This document shows, piece by piece, positions 59,844 through 64,000 of a stretch of DNA of 64,000 bases. This stretch comes from Pseudomonas mucoides. Its GTDB lineage: Bacteria; Pseudomonadota; Gammaproteobacteria; Pseudomonadales; Pseudomonadaceae. The position numbers and the translations under genes are program-made. The stretch spans positions 310,001 to 374,000 of the forward strand of contig NZ_JACOPW010000004.1 of assembly GCF_015461845.1 (NCBI RefSeq), in the 5' to 3' direction. Each line of letters starts with the position of its first letter. The first letter of the stretch is position 1. The notes beneath the pieces were generated by a model that saw nothing but the letters and a program-made list of their open reading frames with translations, was not told the DNA's origin and did no database searches.

Positions 59844-61050
59844 GGGGTGGCTCCTCGGCGAAGTCACTTTCATGGAACTCCATCTCCTCACTGCCCAGGT
59901 GGGTTCGACTCTCCCACTCGATGCGCAGCAACAAGCCGAGACAGGCACCGCAAATCACCAACGAACTGCCGCCGTAACTGAGGAACGGCAGGGTCAGGCC
60001 TTTGGTCGGCAGCAGGCCGACGTTCACGCCGATGTTGATCAGGAACTGACCAATCCACAGGAACGACAGACCGTAAGCAATGTAGGCAGCGAAGAACTGC
60101 TTGGCCTTCTCGGCCCAATAACCGATGTACATGCCACGAATACAGACAAAGACGAACAGCGCCACGGTGCACAACGAGCCCACGGCCCCCAGCTCTTCAG
60201 CCAGCACCGAGAACACGAAGTCGGTGTGGGCTTCTGGCAGGTAGAACTGTTTCTGTACGCTGTTGCCCAGGCCAACGCCCAGCCATTCGCCGCGACCAAA
60301 CGCGATCAATGCCTGGGACAACTGATAGCCGGCACCAAACTGGTCGGCCCACGGGTCGGCAAAGTTGGTCAGACGCGCCATTCGATACGGCTGCACTTGA
60401 ATCAACAGCACCACCGCCGCAACGGCCAGGACCACCATCAAGGAAAACCGGAACAGCCCGACGCCGCCCAGGAACAGCATCGCCGCCGCCGCCCCCATCA
60501 TCACGACGGTGGCACCGAAGTCCGGTTCCATCAGCAGCAGGCCGGCCATTGGCAGCAACACGATGAATGGCTTGAAGAAACCCATCCAGCTTTCGCGCAC
60601 TTCTTTCTGGCGACGCACCAGATAGCCGGCGAGGTAGATCACCACGAACACCTTGGCGATCTCGGACGGCTGAACGTTGAAGAAGCTGAAACCGATCCAG
60701 CGCATCGAACCGTTCACTTCACGGCCGATCCCGGGAATGATCACCATCACCAGCAAACCGAATGCACCCAGCAGCATCAGCCAGCCCAGGCGTTGCCAGG
60801 TGGCGATCGGGATCATCATGGTGATGACGCAGGCACCCAGGCCCAGAACAATGTAGATAAGGTGGCGAATCATGTAATACAGGGCACTGCCCGATTGCAC
60901 TGCGGCAACTTCGGTCGAGGCCGATGCAATCATGACCAGCCCCAGGCCGATCAAGGCCAGGCAACCGGCGAGCATCGGGAAGTCGAGGTCGACCCCGCGC
61001 CCGGTGATGATCGGCGACGGATAAGGCTTGATGATGTTTCTCAGGCTCAT
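59833..61050 (-). CDS. ftsW: Septal peptidoglycan polymerase FtsW
   Basis: A SEDS glycosyltransferase that works with FtsI at the septum. 405 residues with about ten membrane segments; SEDS motifs GREVNGSMRWIGF, QPSEIAKV, AHTDFVFSVLAEELG and LPFLSYGGSSL. Overlaps murD as ATGA. Confidence 0.97.
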   Translation of the reverse strand: MSLRNIIKPYPSPIITGRGVDLDFPMLAGCLALIGLGLVMIASASTEVAAVQSGSALYYMIRHLIYIVLGLGACVITMMIPIATWQRLGWLMLLGAFGLLVMVIIPGIGREVNGSMRWIGFSFFNVQPSEIAKVFVVIYLAGYLVRRQKEVRESWMGFFKPFIVLLPMAGLLLMEPDFGATVVMMGAAAAMLFLGGVGLFRFSLMVVLAVAAVVLLIQVQPYRMARLTNFADPWADQFGAGYQLSQALIAFGRGEWLGVGLGNSVQKQFYLPEAHTDFVFSVLAEELGAVGSLCTVALFVFVCIRGMYIGYWAEKAKQFFAAYIAYGLSFLWIGQFLINIGVNVGLLPTKGLTLPFLSYGGSSLVICGACLGLLLRIEWESRTHLGSEEMEFHESDFAEEPPHGR

Positions 61051-62393
61051 GCCAGTTCCTCCACGGCTTGGACGAACTGATGACCACGGTCTTCGTAGTT
61101 CTTGAACATGTCGAAACTGGCGCAGGCCGGTGACAGCAGCACCACGTCACCGGGGTGGGCTGCCGCGCGGCATTGCTCCACGGCTTCGACCAGCGAACCG
61201 ACACGAATCAGCGGCACGGCATCGCCGATGGCCTGGCCGATCTTGTCTGAGTCACGGCCCATCAGGATCACAGCGCGGCAGTTGGCAGCCACCGGATCAC
61301 GCAGGTCATTGAACTCGGCACCCTTGCCGTCGCCACCGGCGATCAGCACGATCTTGCCGTCGATGTCCGCGCCCAAACCTTCGATGGCCGCCAGCGCGGC
61401 CCCCACGTTGGTGGCTTTGGAATCGTTGTAGTAGCTGACGCCGTCCAGATCACGCACCCACTGGCAGCGATGCTCGAGGCCGGCAAAGCTGCGCAGGGCC
61501 GTGAGCATGGCGTCGAATGGCAGACCGACGGCATGGCCCAGGGCCAATGCCGCCAGGGCGTTGGACTGGTTGTGGGCGCCACGAATTTTCAACTCGCGCA
61601 CCGGCATCAGGTTCTGGAATTCGAAGGCCAGGTACTTCTCGCCGTCTTCTTCGCGGATACCGAACGCCTTGAAATCAGGTTTGCTCAAACCGAAGGTCCA
61701 GCACGGCTGGCCCTCGCCCATCAGCGGACGGCTCAGGGCGTCCTGACGGTTGACCACAAACTGTCTGGCGCCACGGAAAATCCGGTGCTTGGCCAGGTGA
61801 TAGGCCGGCAGACCGCTGTAACGGTCCATGTGGTCTTCGCTGACGTTGAGCACGGTCGCCACTTCGGCGTTCAGTTGATCGGTGGTTTCCAGCTGGAAGC
61901 TCGACAGCTCCATCACGTACAGCTCGATGTCATCGTCAAGCAGGTCCAGCGCTGGCGTACCGAGGTTGCCGCCGACCGCCACACGCTTGCCCGCCGCGAC
62001 GGCCATCTCGCCAACCAGAGTGGTGACGGTGCTTTTCGCATTGGAACCGCTGATGGCGACAATCGGCGCCTTCGCGTTACGCGCGAACAGCTCGATGTCA
62101 CCGGACAATTTCACGCCACGGGCGGCGGCAGCCTGCAGGGCCGGGGTCGCCAGCGCCAGGCCGGGGCTCACGTAGAGCTCGTCGGCACGGCACAGGAACT
62201 CGACGTCCAGCTCGCCACAACGCACTTCCACGTGCGGATAGTCACGCTTGAGCGTGGCCAGTTCCGGTGGATTTTCCCGCGTATCGGCCACAGCAAACGA
62301 CGTGCCCCGGTTCGCCAGGAAGCGAACCAGGGACATGCCGCTCTTGCCGAGGCCGACAACGATGCGGAAGTGGTCAGAAGCGATCAGAGACAC
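61047..62393 (-). CDS. murD: UDP-N-acetylmuramoyl-L-alanine--D-glutamate ligase
   Basis: MurD adds D-Glu. 448 residues: GLGKSGMSLVRFLANRG, the ATP loop AISGSNAKSTVTTLVG, NVSEDHMDRY and DGVSYYNDSKATNVGAALAA. It follows mraY by 6 bp. Confidence 0.97.
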   Translation of the reverse strand: MSLIASDHFRIVVGLGKSGMSLVRFLANRGTSFAVADTRENPPELATLKRDYPHVEVRCGELDVEFLCRADELYVSPGLALATPALQAAAARGVKLSGDIELFARNAKAPIVAISGSNAKSTVTTLVGEMAVAAGKRVAVGGNLGTPALDLLDDDIELYVMELSSFQLETTDQLNAEVATVLNVSEDHMDRYSGLPAYHLAKHRIFRGARQFVVNRQDALSRPLMGEGQPCWTFGLSKPDFKAFGIREEDGEKYLAFEFQNLMPVRELKIRGAHNQSNALAALALGHAVGLPFDAMLTALRSFAGLEHRCQWVRDLDGVSYYNDSKATNVGAALAAIEGLGADIDGKIVLIAGGDGKGAEFNDLRDPVAANCRAVILMGRDSDKIGQAIGDAVPLIRVGSLVEAVEQCRAAAHPGDVVLLSPACASFDMFKNYEDRGHQFVQAVEELA

Positions 62394-62399
62394 GAGTTT

Positions 62400-63482
62400 C
62401 TACCTCAGCTTCAGGGTGGCAAGGCCGACCAGCACGAGAATCACGGTGATGATCCAGAAACGGACGATCACGCGTGGCTCAGGCCAGCCCTTGAGTTCAA
62501 AGTGGTGGTGAATCGGTGCCATGCGGAACACGCGGCGACCGGTCATCTTGAAAGAAGCAACCTGGATGACCACCGACAGGGTCTCCATCACGAACACACC
62601 GCCCATGATGAACAGGACGATTTCCTGACGGACGATCACCGCGATGGTGCCCAGCGCGGCGCCCAGCGCCAGTGCGCCGACGTCGCCCATGAACACTTGA
62701 GCCGGATAGGTGTTGAACCAGAGGAACCCGAGGCCCGCCCCGATCAGCGCACCGCAGAACACGATCAGTTCACCCGCGCCCGGTACATAAGGAATCAGCA
62801 GGTATTCAGCGAATTTCACGTTACCCGACAGGTAGCAGAAGATCCCCAGACCGCCGCCGACCATCACGGTCGGCATGATCGCCAGGCCATCGAGGCCGTC
62901 AGTCAGGTTGACCGCGTTGCTCGAGCCAACGATCACGAAGTAGGTCAGGACGATGAAGCCTGCGCCCAGCGGAATGCTGTAATCCTTGAGCATCGGCAAA
63001 ATCAGGGTGGTTTCTACCGGGGTGGCCGCGGTCATATAAAGGAAGACCGCAGCGCCCAGACCGAACACCGACTGCCAGAAGTACTTCCAGCGACTCGGCA
63101 AGCCACGGGAGTTCTTCTCGATCACTTTGCGGTAATCGTCGACCCAGCCGATGGCACCGAACAGCAACGTCACCAGCAGCACGGTCCAGACATAACGGTT
63201 GCTCAGATCAGCCCAGAGCAGGGTGCTGACGCCGATGGACGACAGAATCAACGCACCGCCCATGGTCGGCGTACCCGACTTGGACAAGTGCGACTGTGGA
63301 CCGTCGTTGCGAACGGATTGGCCGATCTGACGGTTCTGCAGGGTGCGGATCATCCACGGGCCATAGCACAGCGACAAGACCAGCGCGGTCAGCACACCGA
63401 GAATCCCGCGCAGGGTCAGGTACTGGAAGACCGCGAAGCCTTTGTAGAACTGTTGCAGATACTCCGCTAGCAGCAGCAGCAT
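62400..63482 (-). CDS. mraY: Phospho-N-acetylmuramoyl-pentapeptide transferase
   Basis: MraY makes lipid I from UDP-MurNAc-pentapeptide and undecaprenyl phosphate. 360 residues, ten membrane segments; active-site motifs DDYRKVIEKNSRGLPSRWKY, NAVNLTDGLDGLA and MAPIHHHFELKGWPE. ATG at 63482 overlaps the murF stop by one base (TAATG). Confidence 0.97.
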   Translation of the reverse strand: MLLLLAEYLQQFYKGFAVFQYLTLRGILGVLTALVLSLCYGPWMIRTLQNRQIGQSVRNDGPQSHLSKSGTPTMGGALILSSIGVSTLLWADLSNRYVWTVLLVTLLFGAIGWVDDYRKVIEKNSRGLPSRWKYFWQSVFGLGAAVFLYMTAATPVETTLILPMLKDYSIPLGAGFIVLTYFVIVGSSNAVNLTDGLDGLAIMPTVMVGGGLGIFCYLSGNVKFAEYLLIPYVPGAGELIVFCGALIGAGLGFLWFNTYPAQVFMGDVGALALGAALGTIAVIVRQEIVLFIMGGVFVMETLSVVIQVASFKMTGRRVFRMAPIHHHFELKGWPEPRVIVRFWIITVILVLVGLATLKLR

Positions 63483-64000
63483 TAATGTTTCTCCAGACTG
63501 GACCCGCACAAAGCGGCGACGATGTTTTCCATCGCAGCGCTGCGCGAACCCTTGATCAAAATGGTGGTATTGGTGTCTTGCTCGGCGCCCAGCGCCTTGA
63601 TCAGTTCAGCCTGAGTGCTGAAGTGAAAGGCCTGTGGACCGAAAGCGTTTACGGCGTGAACCATCATGGGTCCGACGGCATACAGCGCAGATACTTTGCC
63701 GCGGGCGTATTCGCCCACATCGCGGTGCCCCTGCTCCGCCCAATCGCCCAACTCGCCGATATCCCCGAGCACCAGAACGGTGCGACCGGAAAAGCCGGCG
63801 AGTATATCAACGGCAGCGCACATGGAGGTCGGGTTTGCGTTGTACGTGTCATCAATCACGCGCATGCCGTTGGTGGCCAATTGCGCGACAGAGCGGCCCT
63901 TGACCGGTTGCACGGCGGCCAGGCCGGTGGCAATGCCGAACAGCGACACGCCCAAGGCATGAGCGGCTGCGGCAGCGGCCATGGCGTTGGCGACGTTATG
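63482..64000 (-). CDS. murF: UDP-MurNAc-tripeptide--D-alanyl-D-alanine ligase (C-terminal part, cut by window edge)
   Basis: MurF adds D-Ala-D-Ala to complete the pentapeptide. The visible 172 codons run from the window edge (HNVANAMAAAAAAHALG) through the C-terminal domain with RVIDDTYNANPTSMCAAVDIL, RTVLVLGDIGELG and the final ILIKGSRSAAMENIV. The N-terminal ATP-binding part is outside. Confidence 0.96.
   Translation of the reverse strand, partial: HNVANAMAAAAAAHALGVSLFGIATGLAAVQPVKGRSVAQLATNGMRVIDDTYNANPTSMCAAVDILAGFSGRTVLVLGDIGELGDWAEQGHRDVGEYARGKVSALYAVGPMMVHAVNAFGPQAFHFSTQAELIKALGAEQDTNTTILIKGSRSAAMENIVAALCGSSLEKH

Noticed and set aside
61470..63470. A 666-codon open frame on the plus strand
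   Set aside because: Antisense of murD and mraY, with the same low-information composition.
1..64000. CRISPR array, intact insertion sequence or prophage
   Set aside because: No regularly spaced direct repeats, transposase, terminase, capsid or integrase frames were seen on either strand.

Overview
The window reads as a contiguous chromosome piece from a fluorescens-type Pseudomonas. The evidence is gene order and sequence: secD-yajC-tgt-queA beside tRNA-Leu(CAA), a cyo ubiquinol oxidase operon, a complete run of the division and cell-wall cluster from murF to lpxC, several REP/REPIN families of the GGGAGC/GCGGGC type, and a DUF3077 gene, a family typical of this genus. Most of the sequence is GC-rich. 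A few AT-richer accessory patches stand out at about 4.0-6.3 kb and 29.8-30.4 kb.

Layout. 1-3.2 kb (minus): secretion and tRNA-modification genes secD (partial), yajC, tgt, queA. 3.3-3.5 kb: tRNA-Leu(CAA) with a good sigma70 promoter and terminator. 3.5-7.4 kb: accessory segment with a small conserved protein, a KTSC-like protein between two diverged direct repeats, an overlapping two-gene unit (unknown 266-aa protein plus a two-helix membrane protein resembling PutAbiC-type abortive-infection proteins), and a heavily base-paired leader followed by a 38-aa small ORF coupled to the DUF3077 gene. 7.4-8.3 kb: PH-domain protein and a secreted protein. 8.5-13.8 kb: fdsGBAD, a soluble NAD-dependent formate dehydrogenase whose four genes all overlap by ATGA. 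13.9-20.7 kb: mixed metabolic and signalling genes (PhoD-like phosphatase, P-loop kinase-like protein, VOC protein, ArgD-like aminotransferase, LysR regulator, PAS-GGDEF cyclase). 20.7-26.2 kb: exported methionine-sulfoxide repair set msrB-dipZ-msrA, divergent from an OmpR-type two-component system.

26.2-30.5 kb: DUF6622 membrane protein, an unknown 234-aa protein, RidA divergent from a MocR regulator, then an acidic-loop repeat protein lying between two near-identical terminators. 30.5-35.4 kb (minus): cyoABCDE, with an ANR-like box far upstream. 36.1-39.8 kb: dsbB, then hmp divergent from norR with a sigma54-like promoter and two repeated palindromic sites between them (NO detoxification). 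40.0-43.1 kb: cheV and small proteins. 43.3-49.6 kb: RND adaptor, RND permease, response regulator and sensor kinase, probably one transcription unit. 49.8-51.7 kb: small exported protein and a Cache-GGDEF cyclase. 51.9-64 kb (minus): lpxC, ftsZ, ftsA, ftsQ, ddlB, murC, murG, ftsW, murD, mraY, murF (partial), tightly packed and transcribed from murF toward lpxC.

The features most likely to repay attention are the multi-hairpin leader plus small ORF ahead of the DUF3077 gene (6565-6979), the overlapping two-gene membrane/unknown unit (4753-6251), and the internally duplicated acidic-loop protein bounded by a duplicated terminator (29738-30500). No CRISPR array, intact transposase, integrase or prophage was seen. 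Functions are assigned by reading conserved motifs; no database search was run.
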